Below, in pieces: positions 44,696 through 54,444 of a DNA stretch of 64,000 bases. The stretch is from Glaciecola sp. UBA983. Lineage in GTDB: Bacteria > Pseudomonadota > Gammaproteobacteria > Enterobacterales > Alteromonadaceae. The stretch spans positions 1-64,000 of the forward strand of contig DBBN01000078.1 in assembly GCA_002292215.1 (NCBI GenBank), given 5' to 3'. The notes below the pieces were generated by a model, which did not search any database, was not told the DNA's origin, and was given only the letters and a program-made list of their open reading frames with translations. The position numbers and the translations under genes are program-made. Each line of letters opens with the position of its first letter. Position 1 is the stretch's first letter.

Positions 44696-46230
44696 TCACT
44701 GCCTAAGAAAAATTGATAAGCAGCATTGCCTGTATGCTCTTGGTAAGTATAACCAAGGGCATTTAAGTGCTCTTCAAAATCCGCGCTTAAATGCTCTGGT
44801 AAATCAAAACCAACTAACACTAACCCTTCAGCCGCGCCATGGTTACGATAATGAAAGAGAGTAATATTCCAGCGCTCGCCCAACGTTTTCAGAAAGTGCA
44901 TTAATGCGCCTGGGTATTCCGGGAACTCAAAGCCAAAAACGCGCTCTGCAATCGCCACCGGCGGCTTTCCACCCACCATATGTCGGATGTGCAGTTTTGC
45001 TAACTCATCATTAGATAAATCAATCGCTTCATAACCATTTTCCGCTAACGTCGCCGTCAGCTCCGCATACTCTTCTAGGCCGTGTTTGAGTTTAACACCG
45101 ACAAATACATAAGCTTGTTGGGCATTGGCGAACCGGTAATTAAACTCGGTAATATTGATCCCACCTAACACTTCACAAAAGCGTTTAAACGAACCGGTGA
45201 CTTCAGGTATTTTAACGGCAAATACCGCTTCTTTGCGTTCACCAAGTTCACATCGCTCAGACACATAACGCAACGTATGGAAATTAATATTCGCACCACA
45301 TAAAATCCCACCAAAATGATGCCCAGTGACTTTATGCGTTTGACAATATTTACGGATACCAGCAATCGATAATGCGCCCGCAGGTTCAGCGATCACACGT
45401 GTATCATCAAAAATATCTTTTATGGCTGCACAGATCTCATCATTACTTACCGTTATAACTTCATCAACATATTGCTGACATAAACGGAATGTTTCAGTGC
45501 CAATAGTTTTCACTGCCACACCGTCAGCAAATATACCTACCGTCGGTAATGTAACCGGCTCTCCGGCTGCTAAAGCGGCTTTTAGGCAAGCTGATTCTTC
45601 TGATTCTACTGCAATAATTTTGATTTCAGGTTTCAGTTGCTTAACATATACAGCAATCCCTGCGGCTAAACCGCCCCCACCTACCGCTACAAATAACGTG
45701 TCTAAATCCGGTTGTTGCTCTAACATTTCACGCGCAATCGTACCTTGCCCTGCAATCACATCAGGATCATCAAATGGCGGAATGTACGTTAACTCCCGCT
45801 CCGCACATAATGCTTGAGCGTACTTAGATGCAGTATCAAAACTCGTTCCATGTTGTACTATCTCAACCCACTTACCACCGAAGCGACGCACCGCATCCAC
45901 TTTAATATCAGGAGTGGTTTCAGGCATCACAATGGTGGCATGGATCTTCTTTTGTTTCGCCGCGTATGCCATACCTTGAGCATGATTACCCGCAGATGCA
46001 GCAATCACACCCTTAGCAAGTTGCTCGTCACTAAGCTGACTAATACGATTGTAAGCACCACGCAATTTAAAGGATTTTACGGGTTGCTGGTCTTCACGTT
46101 TTAAATAAATCTGGTTGCCAAGTTCACTCGACAACCGATTCATCAAGACGCAATCCGAATTGACTGCAGCCTCATAGACTGGGGCAAGCAGGATTTTCTT
46201 TAAATATTCATTGGGACTTACATGGCTCAT
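44692..46230 (-). CDS. ilvA: Threonine ammonia-lyase, biosynthetic (IlvA)
   Basis: A 512-residue PLP enzyme that deaminates threonine to 2-oxobutanoate, the first step of isoleucine synthesis. The PLP Lys is in PVKSFKLRGAYN and the phosphate loop is VGGGGLAAGI. The C-terminal ~190 residues form two ACT-like domains, the site of isoleucine feedback, which marks the biosynthetic rather than the catabolic enzyme. The ATG follows the ilvD stop after one base. Last gene of ilvE-ilvD-ilvA. Confidence 0.95.
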   Translation of the reverse strand: MSHVSPNEYLKKILLAPVYEAAVNSDCVLMNRLSSELGNQIYLKREDQQPVKSFKLRGAYNRISQLSDEQLAKGVIAASAGNHAQGMAYAAKQKKIHATIVMPETTPDIKVDAVRRFGGKWVEIVQHGTSFDTASKYAQALCAERELTYIPPFDDPDVIAGQGTIAREMLEQQPDLDTLFVAVGGGGLAAGIAVYVKQLKPEIKIIAVESEESACLKAALAAGEPVTLPTVGIFADGVAVKTIGTETFRLCQQYVDEVITVSNDEICAAIKDIFDDTRVIAEPAGALSIAGIRKYCQTHKVTGHHFGGILCGANINFHTLRYVSERCELGERKEAVFAVKIPEVTGSFKRFCEVLGGINITEFNYRFANAQQAYVFVGVKLKHGLEEYAELTATLAENGYEAIDLSNDELAKLHIRHMVGGKPPVAIAERVFGFEFPEYPGALMHFLKTLGERWNITLFHYRNHGAAEGLVLVGFDLPEHLSADFEEHLNALGYTYQEHTGNAAYQFFLGSD

Positions 46231-46231
46231 T

Positions 46232-48079
46232 TTAGATATCTTCTAGTTTAGATGGATCACGAACGGCACCTTTGTCAGCACTGGTCGCTAACATCGCGAA
46301 ATTACGCAGCGCTAATGAAACTTTACGCTCACGATTAACCGGCTTGTATGGACGTTCACGTGCTTCCATTGCAGTGCGACGAGCTTGTAATTCAGCATCA
46401 TCAAGCACGACATTCATGGTGCGGTTTGGAATATCAATCGCAATCATATCGCCTTCTTCGACCAAGGCTAAACCACCGCCACTGGCTGCTTCAGGAGAAC
46501 AATGACCAATCGATAACCCCGACGTTCCTCCGGAGAAACGACCATCGGTAATTAATGCACAAGCAGCACCTAAACCTTTCGATTTAAGGTACGTTGTTGG
46601 ATAGAGCATTTCTTGCATGCCTGGTCCGCCTCGAGGACCTTCATAACGAATGACAACCACATCACCGGCGACTACTTCATCCGCTAAAATAGCATTAACG
46701 GCATCATCTTGTGATTCATAGACGCGTGCTGGACCGGTAAATTTATGAATAGACTCATCGACACCTGCCGTTTTAACAATACAGCCATTTTCGGCTAAGT
46801 TACCAAACAAGACTGCAAGACCACCTTCTAAACTATAGGCGTGCTCAATACTACGAATACACCCGTTTTCACGGTCACTATCACTTTCATCCCAGCGGCA
46901 GCTTTGACTAAAAGCTTTGGTCGTTCGGATACCAGCAGGACCTGCACGATAAAATTTATCCGCTTCTGGATTATCACGCGTGATATCCATCGACGCGATA
47001 ACCTCTGCGACAGTTCCACCGGCAACGTGTTGCGAATCTCCGTGTAATAAACCGGCTTTATTTAATTCATTCAAGATCCCCATAACACCACCGGCACGAT
47101 GCACATCTTCCATATGATATTTAGGTGTTGAAGGAGCGACTTTACAAAGATGCGGGACTTTACGCGATAAACGATCAATATCATCCATCGTGAAATCAAT
47201 TTCACCTTCAATTGCTGCAGCTAATAAATGCAAAATAGTATTAGTCGAGCCACCCATCGCAATATCTAAGCTCATGGCATTTTCAAACGCATTAAAGTTT
47301 GCAATATTACGTGGCAAAATACTTTCATCATCATCGCCATAATAGCGTTGACATAATTTAACGATTTCTTGACCGGCACGAATAAATAACTGCTCACGAT
47401 CGGAATGCGTTGCCAACATTGAGCCATTACCTGGTAATGATAACCCTAACGCTTCGGTCAAACAGTTCATCGAGTTGGCAGTAAACATACCAGAACACGA
47501 CCCACATGTAGGACACGCAGAGCGTTCGATCTCGTCCGAATCTGCATCAGAAATATTGTCATCCGCACCCGCTACCATTGCATCGACCAAGTCTAGTTTG
47601 ATGATTTGATCAGACAGCGTGGTTTTACCCGCTTCCATTGGTCCGCCAGAAACAAAAATAACCGGTACGTTTAAGCGCATCGCTGCCATCAACATCCCTG
47701 GGGTAATTTTGTCACAGTTTGAGATACAGACAATCGCATCAGCACAATGTGCATTCACCATATATTCAACAGAATCGGCGATAATTTCACGCGAAGGCAA
47801 GCTATAAAGCATACCTGCATGCCCCATAGCAATCCCATCATCAACCGCAATGGTATTGAATTCTTTGGCGACGCCGCCTGCCGCTTCAATGCTCCGAGCA
47901 ACCAGTTGACCCATGTCTTTTAAATGCACATGACCAGGTACAAATTGTGTAAATGAATTGGCAACCGCAATAATTGGCTTCCCAAAATCACTATCTTTCA
48001 TTCCTGTAGCTCGCCATAAGGCACGGGCACCAGCCATATTACGGCCTTGTGTGGTCGTTGCTGAACGAAGTCTTGGCAT
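46232..48079 (-). CDS. ilvD: Dihydroxy-acid dehydratase IlvD
   Basis: A 615-residue Fe-S dehydratase, the third step of valine and isoleucine synthesis. Cluster cysteines are in [10 protein letters not shown] and [31 protein letters not shown] is the conserved C-terminal motif. Length is standard. It follows ilvE after 41 bp and precedes ilvA directly. Confidence 0.96.
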   Translation of the reverse strand: MPRLRSATTTQGRNMAGARALWRATGMKDSDFGKPIIAVANSFTQFVPGHVHLKDMGQLVARSIEAAGGVAKEFNTIAVDDGIAMGHAGMLYSLPSREIIADSVEYMVNAHCADAIVCISNCDKITPGMLMAAMRLNVPVIFVSGGPMEAGKTTLSDQIIKLDLVDAMVAGADDNISDADSDEIERSACPTCGSCSGMFTANSMNCLTEALGLSLPGNGSMLATHSDREQLFIRAGQEIVKLCQRYYGDDDESILPRNIANFNAFENAMSLDIAMGGSTNTILHLLAAAIEGEIDFTMDDIDRLSRKVPHLCKVAPSTPKYHMEDVHRAGGVMGILNELNKAGLLHGDSQHVAGGTVAEVIASMDITRDNPEADKFYRAGPAGIRTTKAFSQSCRWDESDSDRENGCIRSIEHAYSLEGGLAVLFGNLAENGCIVKTAGVDESIHKFTGPARVYESQDDAVNAILADEVVAGDVVVIRYEGPRGGPGMQEMLYPTTYLKSKGLGAACALITDGRFSGGTSGLSIGHCSPEAASGGGLALVEEGDMIAIDIPNRTMNVVLDDAELQARRTAMEARERPYKPVNRERKVSLALRNFAMLATSADKGAVRDPSKLEDI

Positions 48080-48120
48080 GATATATCTCTCTTTTTAACT
48101 CTAAATCAAAAATCTTAAAT

Positions 48121-49053
48121 TTATTTGTAAACCGGCGTTAACCAGTTCCACTTATCAGGGGTTTGGCCATTGAACAAGCCGAAGAACATATCTTGGACTT
48201 CTTTAGTGATCGGTCCACGTCCACCATTACCAACCGCGATACCATCGACACTGCGCACAGGTGTAACTTCTGCGGCAGTTCCACACATGAAAATCTCATC
48301 AGCCAAGTACATAGATTCGCGCGGAATGTTTTCTTCGCGGATTTCATAACCCAATTCTTTTAATAACGTCATACACGTATCACGTGTAATGCCTGGTAAA
48401 ATTGCGGCTGTTTTTGGTGTTGTCATAACGACTTTGTCACGAATAACAAAAATGTTTTCGCCCGCGCCCTCTGAGACATAACCATTGACATCAAGTGCGA
48501 TCCCTTCACCATAACCATGGCGCCTAGCTTCCATTGAAATCAGCTGTGAAGACAAGTAGTTACCACCTGCTTTAGCGCCAGTTGGTAAAGTGTTAGCGGC
48601 TAAACGAGACCATGAAGATATACCTGCATCGACACCATGCTTAAGGGCTTCTTCACCTAAATATGCACCCCATTCAAAGGCCGCAATGCTGAGTTCGGTT
48701 TCTTGTCCAAAAGGAACTTGAATACCCATGCCTAAATCACCGTAAAATGCGATTGGACGGATATATGCTGATTTTAAATTATTGGCCGTAATGATATCCA
48801 TCGTGGCTTGATTCACTTGATCAATAGTATATGGAATAGTCATACGATAAATTTTGGCAGAATCAAATAGTCGACGGGTATGTTCTTGCAAACGAAACAC
48901 ACACGTTCCTTGATCGGGCGTATTGTAGGCACGGACCCCTTCAAACACAGATGAGCCATAGTGAATTGCATGCGTCATTACATGTACCTTCGCATCTTGC
49001 CAAGGCATGATGTCACCGTTAAACCAAATTTTTTCTGCTGGGGTTTTAGCCAT
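48121..49053 (-). CDS. ilvE: Branched-chain amino acid aminotransferase IlvE
   Basis: A 310-residue fold-type IV aminotransferase for the last step of Leu, Ile and Val synthesis. WFNGDIMPWQDAKVHVMTH at the start, SSQLISMEARRHGYGEGI, and VSEGAGENIF are family motifs. The frame opens at 49086, but the Met at 49053 with AAAGGA upstream matches the usual start MAKTPAEKIW. First gene of ilvEDA. No ilvG or ilvM precedes it, and no Ile/Leu/Val-rich leader peptide is seen upstream. Confidence 0.94.
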   Translation of the reverse strand: MAKTPAEKIWFNGDIMPWQDAKVHVMTHAIHYGSSVFEGVRAYNTPDQGTCVFRLQEHTRRLFDSAKIYRMTIPYTIDQVNQATMDIITANNLKSAYIRPIAFYGDLGMGIQVPFGQETELSIAAFEWGAYLGEEALKHGVDAGISSWSRLAANTLPTGAKAGGNYLSSQLISMEARRHGYGEGIALDVNGYVSEGAGENIFVIRDKVVMTTPKTAAILPGITRDTCMTLLKELGYEIREENIPRESMYLADEIFMCGTAAEVTPVRSVDGIAVGNGGRGPITKEVQDMFFGLFNGQTPDKWNWLTPVYK

Positions 49054-49169
49054 TGTTTTTCCTTTATCGTATAACAGCACGCGCAATTTTTTGTGAAATA
49101 GCGTGCAAAATGGATTATCTAAACGTATTGATAATACACCCTAAATACACTTTCTGATAGCGCAGGATG

Positions 49170-49199
49170 ATAGTACCAACGTAATTTTTAGTTTGGCAA
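49170..49199 (-). promoter_or_regulatory. Candidate sigma-70 promoter for ilvEDA
   Basis: On the minus strand TTGCCA (49199-49194) and TACTAT (49175-49170) are 18 bp apart, which would give a leader of about 110 bases before ilvE. The rest of the 363-bp gap up to yifB (49054-49416) shows no gene, terminator hairpin or attenuator leader that I can support. Confidence 0.35.
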
Positions 49200-49416
49200 G
49201 TTGAGCATAAGCGAGATAATGTCTTATTCACTGATGCTTAAAATATGGTCACTGATAGAGCGAACGCCCTGGATGCATAGTAAGCCTGAATTTTTTGTAA
49301 AATGCAACACTGATCGTTCGTCTAGTTTTTACTTTTTTCGTAAAATCCTGTCCTACCCTTTGCGTACCTTTCTATAGGCTTAACTAATTACATAGTTTAT
49401 CGATTAAGGATCTAAT

Positions 49417-50964
49417 ATGGCACTTGCCGTTGTTTATGCCCGTAGCGCATTTGGAATAGAAGCACCATTAATTACCATTGAGGTACATATATCTGCCGGA
49501 TTACCCGCATTCAATCTAGTAGGTTTACCGCATCGCAGCATCTCTGAAGCACGTGAGAGAGTCCGCAGTGCCATAATTAATTCGGGTTTTACATTTCCCG
49601 CCCAACGTATCACCATAAACTTATCTCCTGCAGATTTACCCAAACATGGCTCACGCTTCGATTTAGCGATTGCAGTGGGCGTCCTCAGCGCAAGTGGACA
49701 AATCAATCAACAACATTTACATCATTATGAGTTTTTAGGTGAACTAGCATTATCTGGGGAGTTACGTCATGTTGAAGGGATATTAGTCGCAGGTCTTGCG
49801 CTTCCTCCCGACAAAACACTGGTCTCCAGTCAAGCCAATCGTAACGAGTTAAGTGTGTTACCAAATATTAATGCGTTGAGTGCACTACATTTACGTGAGG
49901 TCGTGGCGCATCTCAATAACACCCAAGCATTAATCCCAATAACACATACACCGCAACCCGCAGAGGAGTATTTCCAAGGATTGGACTTTGCCGATGTCAT
50001 GGGGCAAGCACCTGCAAAAAGAGCCTGTTTAGTTGCCGCAGCAGGTGGGCATAATTTACTTATGTATGGCCCTCCTGGCTCCGGAAAAACCATGCTAGCT
50101 CAACGAATTGCCACGATTTTACCAGCGCTATCACAACAACAAGCATTGGAAAATGCATCCATAAATAGTGTGGGTGGACTTAATGTTAATGCGTTATGGC
50201 GGCAGCGTCCGTTTCGCCAACCTCATCATAGTGCATCGATTCCGGCATTAATCGGCGGTGGAGTGCGCTTTAGCCCAGGAGAAATATCTTTGGCACACAA
50301 TGGTGTCTTATTTTTAGATGAACTCCCTGAATTTACCGCCAATGCCTTAGAGCACTTACGACAGCCACTAGAAGCTAAAACGATTACCTTAGCCAAAGCA
50401 CAATATAATATGACACTACCTGCTAATTTTCAGCTTATTGCCGCCATGAATCCAAGTCCGACTGGGGATATTTATGATGGACGTAGTACCTATGACCAAA
50501 ATATGCGGTATTTACAGAAGGTATCTGGACCGTTATTAGATCGAATTGATATCCAGATTGAAGTCAAAAAAGTCAATCTCAATCAAGTCAACAGCGTGTC
50601 TATGCCGTCACATGCTCCAGCCATAATCGAGCCAGAGGTAAGATCGGCACAATTGAAAACACAGGTTATTGGCGCACAACGGATCCAATTGAAACGACAA
50701 GGAGTTTTAAATGCTCATTTATGTCCAAAACGGATCAACGAATTTTGTATCCTAGACACGCTGTCTGAGGACTTTCTCAGCTGTGCAATTGAAGAGCTGG
50801 GGTTAACAGCAAGGGTTTATCATCGTGTGTTAAAAGTCTCACGCACTCTTGCAGATTTAGACGCATCAGACTCAATTGAATTACCGCATATACAGACGGC
50901 GTTAAGTTACCGGGCATTTGATCGGTTTGTACACCATTACGCTCGCCATGAACAGCTTTTGTAA
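49417..50964 (+). CDS. yifB: YifB/ComM family Mg-chelatase-related AAA+ ATPase
   Basis: A 515-residue protein with an N-terminal Lon-protease-like domain (residues 1-~170) and a AAA+ module: Walker A GPPGSGKT at 218-225, Walker B VLFLDELPEF, and the C-terminal Mg-chelatase domain with FDRFVHHYARH at the end. The family includes ComM, a helicase that promotes branch migration during natural transformation; a role in DNA recombination is inferred. TAAGGA precedes the ATG. Beside ilv genes as in E. coli (yifB-ilv) and many Gammaproteobacteria. Confidence 0.93.
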   Translation: MALAVVYARSAFGIEAPLITIEVHISAGLPAFNLVGLPHRSISEARERVRSAIINSGFTFPAQRITINLSPADLPKHGSRFDLAIAVGVLSASGQINQQHLHHYEFLGELALSGELRHVEGILVAGLALPPDKTLVSSQANRNELSVLPNINALSALHLREVVAHLNNTQALIPITHTPQPAEEYFQGLDFADVMGQAPAKRACLVAAAGGHNLLMYGPPGSGKTMLAQRIATILPALSQQQALENASINSVGGLNVNALWRQRPFRQPHHSASIPALIGGGVRFSPGEISLAHNGVLFLDELPEFTANALEHLRQPLEAKTITLAKAQYNMTLPANFQLIAAMNPSPTGDIYDGRSTYDQNMRYLQKVSGPLLDRIDIQIEVKKVNLNQVNSVSMPSHAPAIIEPEVRSAQLKTQVIGAQRIQLKRQGVLNAHLCPKRINEFCILDTLSEDFLSCAIEELGLTARVYHRVLKVSRTLADLDASDSIELPHIQTALSYRAFDRFVHHYARHEQLL

Positions 50965-51001
50965 GGTGTTACTTGCTCTGCACGACTTATCTAATAGCGC
51001 C

Positions 51002-51865
51002 TTACAAATCAAACATGGCTTGGATTTTAGGTTCATGCTGATTGGCTTTCAGGCAACACAAACCTATTTGGTATGATTCAATGTCATCAATGGTAATAGC
51101 GGTCACTTGATTCAATAAAGATGAACTATTTAATACAATTGTCGGGACAATACCAATGCCAAAGCCTAGCGCGACCATACTGACAATGGCTTCATTGCCC
51201 CCAACAGAGGCATATACCTTGGGTCGAATGCTATGCTCTGCAAACCAGTGATGAACGATGCGCTTTGACGGCCCGCTTTCTGGCATAATGATTTGATGCT
51301 GGCTCCACTTGATCTGCTTAAGGCGCGTGATCCCTAGGCTTTTTGGCACTATTAAGACTAACGGTACCGTATCAATCGCTTTGAATTTAATATCATGATG
51401 CATTTGCGGGGTTTGAATAGAGATCGCCACATCTGCTTGACCTTCTAATACTTTATTTATCGAGAGCGCCGGATCGCCCGTCACTAATTTAATATCCACC
51501 TGGGGATGTAGTGCCCGATAGCTATTCAGCATTGCCGGCAAATGAGAGTGTGCTGCAGTAACCGAACAATATACGCTTAATTCACCATTCAGCTGTTGTT
51601 CTTGTTGAGCTAAATCAGATTGCAGTGTCTGCCAATTTGCGAGCGTCTCAGTGCTAAAGGTTAAAAATAATCGACCACTTTGAGTTAGCGACACTTCTCG
51701 ATTATTTCTCTCAAACAAACGCGTGCCAACGGATTGTTCTAAACGTTGAATGGCACGACTCAGCGTTGAAGGGGTAATAAACATCGCTTGTGCCGTTTGA
51801 CCAAAATGTAACGATTGCGCTAAATGATTGAACATTGCTAAACTTTTAATATCCACGGAAGTCAT
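51002..51865 (-). CDS. ilvY: LysR-type regulator IlvY
   Basis: A 287-residue LysR-type activator of ilvC. Residues 1-60 are the winged helix (LHFGQTAQAMFITPSTLSRA, with RLEQSVGTRLFERNNREV); the rest is the co-inducer domain, which in IlvY binds acetolactate or acetohydroxybutyrate. The frame is open upstream to 51925; the Met at 51865 matches the family start MTSVDIKSL. It is divergent from ilvC with the operators in the 197-bp gap, the standard IlvY arrangement. Confidence 0.92.
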   Translation of the reverse strand: MTSVDIKSLAMFNHLAQSLHFGQTAQAMFITPSTLSRAIQRLEQSVGTRLFERNNREVSLTQSGRLFLTFSTETLANWQTLQSDLAQQEQQLNGELSVYCSVTAAHSHLPAMLNSYRALHPQVDIKLVTGDPALSINKVLEGQADVAISIQTPQMHHDIKFKAIDTVPLVLIVPKSLGITRLKQIKWSQHQIIMPESGPSKRIVHHWFAEHSIRPKVYASVGGNEAIVSMVALGFGIGIVPTIVLNSSSLLNQVTAITIDDIESYQIGLCCLKANQHEPKIQAMFDL

Positions 51866-51887
51866 CAACCCCTTACCAAATATGGTT

Positions 51888-51904
51888 ATTGCATATACTG
51901 CAAT
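51888..51904. promoter_or_regulatory. Likely IlvY operator in the ilvY-ilvC gap
   Basis: ATTGCA (51888-51893) and TGCAAT (51899-51904) form a perfect 6-bp inverted repeat with a 5-bp centre, a LysR-type T-N11-A site. A second half-site, TTGCAAATAT, follows at 51911. The first lies only 23 bp from the ilvY start, fitting negative autoregulation. The ilvC-side promoter is not clear by eye. Confidence 0.6.
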
Positions 51905-52062
51905 ATAGTTTTGCAAATATATCATTTTTCAATACATTAATCTTGCACTATATTAATCATCAATCGTCACTGATTACCCAAATTAATTACATGCAATGAG
52001 AAAACTGGCTTGTATGTAATTCTGAGCGAACATTTATTAGCTTGAAACTTATAGAGAAGACA

Positions 52063-53547
52063 ATGGCAAATTATTTTAATACCTTACCTTTACGCGTACA
52101 GCTTGATCAACTTGGTCAATGCCGTTTTATGGACAGAAGTGAATTCGCAACAGGTTGTGATTTTCTCAAAGGCAAAAAAATTGTCATTGTTGGTTGTGGT
52201 GCCCAAGGCCTAAACCAAGGCTTAAACATGCGTGACTCAGGCCTAGACGTATCATATGCATTACGTCAAGCGGCTATCGATGAAAAACGTGAATCTTTCC
52301 AACGTGCGTCTGATAATGGTTTCGTTGTTGGCACTTACCAGGACTTAATTCCTACTGCTGATATCGTGTATAACCTTACCCCTGATAAGCAACATGCATC
52401 AGTTGTTGAAGCTGTTATGCCATTAATGAAGCAAAACGCAACATTATCTTATTCTCACGGTTTTAATATCGTTGAAGAAGGGCAACAGATTCGTGAAGAC
52501 ATTACGGTTGTCATGTGTGCACCAAAATGCCCAGGTACTGAAGTCCGTGAAGAATACAAACGTGGTTTTGGTGTCCCTACCTTAATTGCTGTTCACCCTG
52601 AAAATGATCCATTAGACCAAGGTTGGGATATTGCTAAAGCATTAGCATCTGCAACCGGTGGTGATCGTGCAGGTGTGCTTGAATCATCTTTTGTTGCTGA
52701 AGTTAAGTCTGACTTAATGGGTGAGCAAACTATCCTATGTGGTATGCAACAAACTATGGCCATCCTTGCTTATGATAAAATGGTCGCAGACGGTGTTGAT
52801 CCAGCATACGCCGGCGCATTGATTCAATACGGCCTAGAAGCGATCACTGAAGCACTTAAGATCGGTGGTGTTACGAACATGATGGATCGTTTATCTAATC
52901 CAGGCAAAATTAAAGCTTATGACCTATCGGTTGAATTGACTGAGTTGCTACGTCCTTTATTCGAAAAACATCAAGATGACATCATCAGCGGTGAATTCTC
53001 TAGAACAATGATGATCGATTGGAGCAACGATGATGCAAACTTATTAAAGTGGCGTGAAGAAACGCGTTCATCTGGTTTTGAAAATGCCCCAGTATACGAA
53101 GGTACCATTGACGACCAAGAGTTTTTCGATAAAGGTATACTCTTAGTTGCGGCAATTAAAGCCGGTGTTGAACTTGCGTTCGATGTCATGGTTGAAGCTG
53201 GAATTTTACCAGAGTCAGCATATTATGAGTCACTTCATGAGACACCATTAATTTCAAACACGATTGCACGTAAGCGTTTATATGAAATGAACGTTGTTAT
53301 TTCTGATACTGCTGAATACGGTAACTACTTATTCGCTCATGCAGCAATTCCATTAATTGCTGAACACATTATGCCTAAAATGACGAGTGAATACATTGGT
53401 GGTGGATTAACGAATGCTTCAAATGCCGTTGATAACATGCGTTTAGTTGAAGTGAACAAAGCGATCCGTGAGCACGGTGTTGAGTGGGTTGGTGAAGAAT
53501 TGCGTGGGTATATGACTGACATGCAAGCAATTATCGAAACCAACTAA
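52063..53547 (+). CDS. ilvC: Ketol-acid reductoisomerase IlvC (class II)
   Basis: A 494-residue NADPH enzyme for the second common step of branched-chain synthesis. The dinucleotide motif is [17 protein letters not shown] at ~residue 45, and the catalytic region includes [18 protein letters not shown]. The length shows the long class II form with a duplicated C-terminal domain, as in E. coli. The ATG at 52063 ([11 protein letters not shown]) is chosen over the in-frame ATG at 52042; GAGAAG lies just upstream. Divergently controlled by IlvY. Confidence 0.96.
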   Translation: MANYFNTLPLRVQLDQLGQCRFMDRSEFATGCDFLKGKKIVIVGCGAQGLNQGLNMRDSGLDVSYALRQAAIDEKRESFQRASDNGFVVGTYQDLIPTADIVYNLTPDKQHASVVEAVMPLMKQNATLSYSHGFNIVEEGQQIREDITVVMCAPKCPGTEVREEYKRGFGVPTLIAVHPENDPLDQGWDIAKALASATGGDRAGVLESSFVAEVKSDLMGEQTILCGMQQTMAILAYDKMVADGVDPAYAGALIQYGLEAITEALKIGGVTNMMDRLSNPGKIKAYDLSVELTELLRPLFEKHQDDIISGEFSRTMMIDWSNDDANLLKWREETRSSGFENAPVYEGTIDDQEFFDKGILLVAAIKAGVELAFDVMVEAGILPESAYYESLHETPLISNTIARKRLYEMNVVISDTAEYGNYLFAHAAIPLIAEHIMPKMTSEYIGGGLTNASNAVDNMRLVEVNKAIREHGVEWVGEELRGYMTDMQAIIETN

Positions 53548-53561
53548 AACAGATTATATCG

Positions 53562-53579
53562 CGTTGTGCTAGCACAACG
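53562..53579. repeat. Perfect 18-bp palindrome after ilvC
   Basis: CGTTGTGCTAGCACAACG is an uninterrupted palindrome starting 15 bp after the ilvC stop. It could fold as an RNA hairpin protecting the 3' end, or be a protein site. It is not followed by T residues. Confidence 0.6.
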
Positions 53580-53623
53580 AGATGACCTTCTGTCGTTAGG
53601 TGCTTTACTTTAAAGCCCTTTTG

Positions 53624-53648
53624 CCCGGCCAATTTGGCCGGGTTTTTT
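53624..53648 (+). terminator. Intrinsic terminator of ilvC
   Basis: CCCGGCCA (53624-53631) and TGGCCGGG (53635-53642) form an 8-bp GC-rich stem with a 3-nt loop (extended by an A-T pair), followed by six T residues. A strong terminator about 80 bp after ilvC. Confidence 0.92.
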
Positions 53649-53955
53649 CGTTTTAGCCCTTTGTTTTATCTGGGTGAACATTACTCTCCGACTCCATAAT
53701 ACGAGTGTTGCCAATTTGCAACGCTGCTATAACGTTACTTACCCCCAAAAATACGCAATTTTGTAAGTTAATAACGACACTTTAGGTTAGAGATCACTGA
53801 ATATCTAGCTTAGCCCCCCCGTAAATCCCATCAATATAAACTGTGTCGCTAAATAGCAACACCATGAAGTAACCGTTGAAAATAACCTGTTGATTTTATT
53901 GCATAAAATATATGGCATATAAAGTGCATTATATGTTTTGAGTTGAGTAAAGTGT

Positions 53956-54014
53956 GGTACTAGTACCCTTGTAACCTGCTTGAAGCAACAGTTAATTCAG
54001 CTTAAAGCAGGTTA
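53956..54014 (+). promoter_or_regulatory. Structured leader of the 113-residue gene
   Basis: In the gap 53650-54076, which has no gene, a 12-bp palindrome GGTACTAGTACC (53956-53967) is followed by a long hairpin: TAACCTGCTT (53972-53981) with AAGCAGGTTA (54005-54014), plus an inner AAGC/GCTT stem. It lies 62 bp upstream of the gene's start and may be an RNA element or operator. The remainder of the gap shows only AT-rich sequence. Confidence 0.45.
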
Positions 54015-54076
54015 ACGCTTTTAACAGTACTTTCTCTATTCCACTAACTCAATCCATTTTTTAAAGGAATGTACAT

Positions 54077-54418
54077 ATGAACACAAATGAAATTTCACGC
54101 TATACCCGGATCGGAGAATGGGTTTTTGAAGTCAAAATGGTACGTGCTTTAAAAGTACAAAATTATGGTGACCCATACACATCATGTGCTTCCATGACAA
54201 TCAATGGTAGTGATCTGTATATTGATTCACAAATGACTCGTGACGGCGATGATTTCAATAGAAAAGACTTTTTAACCTTTTATAAATTTTGCCAAAAAAT
54301 GGAAGTTCAACACGCTTGTTATGACAAAATCAAAAATGGTGATCGTAGCCCTCGTAAAATTGAGATCATTCAAAGCAGCCAAGTTAAGCCGGTTGTTCAA
54401 TTAGGAAAAGTTTCTTAG
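54077..54418 (+). CDS. Unrecognised small soluble protein
   Basis: A 113-residue protein beginning MNTNEISRYTRIGEW, with alternating strand-like segments (VFEVKMVRALK, SMTINGSDLYIDSQM) then a helical part (FLTFYKFCQKMEVQHACYDKI) and a basic stretch NGDRSPRKIEI. It has three cysteines, no signal peptide and no membrane segment. AAGGA lies 8 bases upstream of the ATG, supporting a real gene. I do not recognise the family. It is isolated: preceded by 430 bp without genes after the ilvC terminator, and followed by a convergent MFS gene. Confidence 0.65.
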   Translation: MNTNEISRYTRIGEWVFEVKMVRALKVQNYGDPYTSCASMTINGSDLYIDSQMTRDGDDFNRKDFLTFYKFCQKMEVQHACYDKIKNGDRSPRKIEIIQSSQVKPVVQLGKVS

Positions 54419-54444
54419 TCTACGCCCCAAAAATAAATGCGTAT

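Noticed and set aside
49054-49416. Leader peptide for attenuation ahead of ilvE
   Set aside because: The only short open frame seen on that strand encodes a nine-residue peptide without a run of Ile, Leu or Val codons, and no terminator-like hairpin follows.
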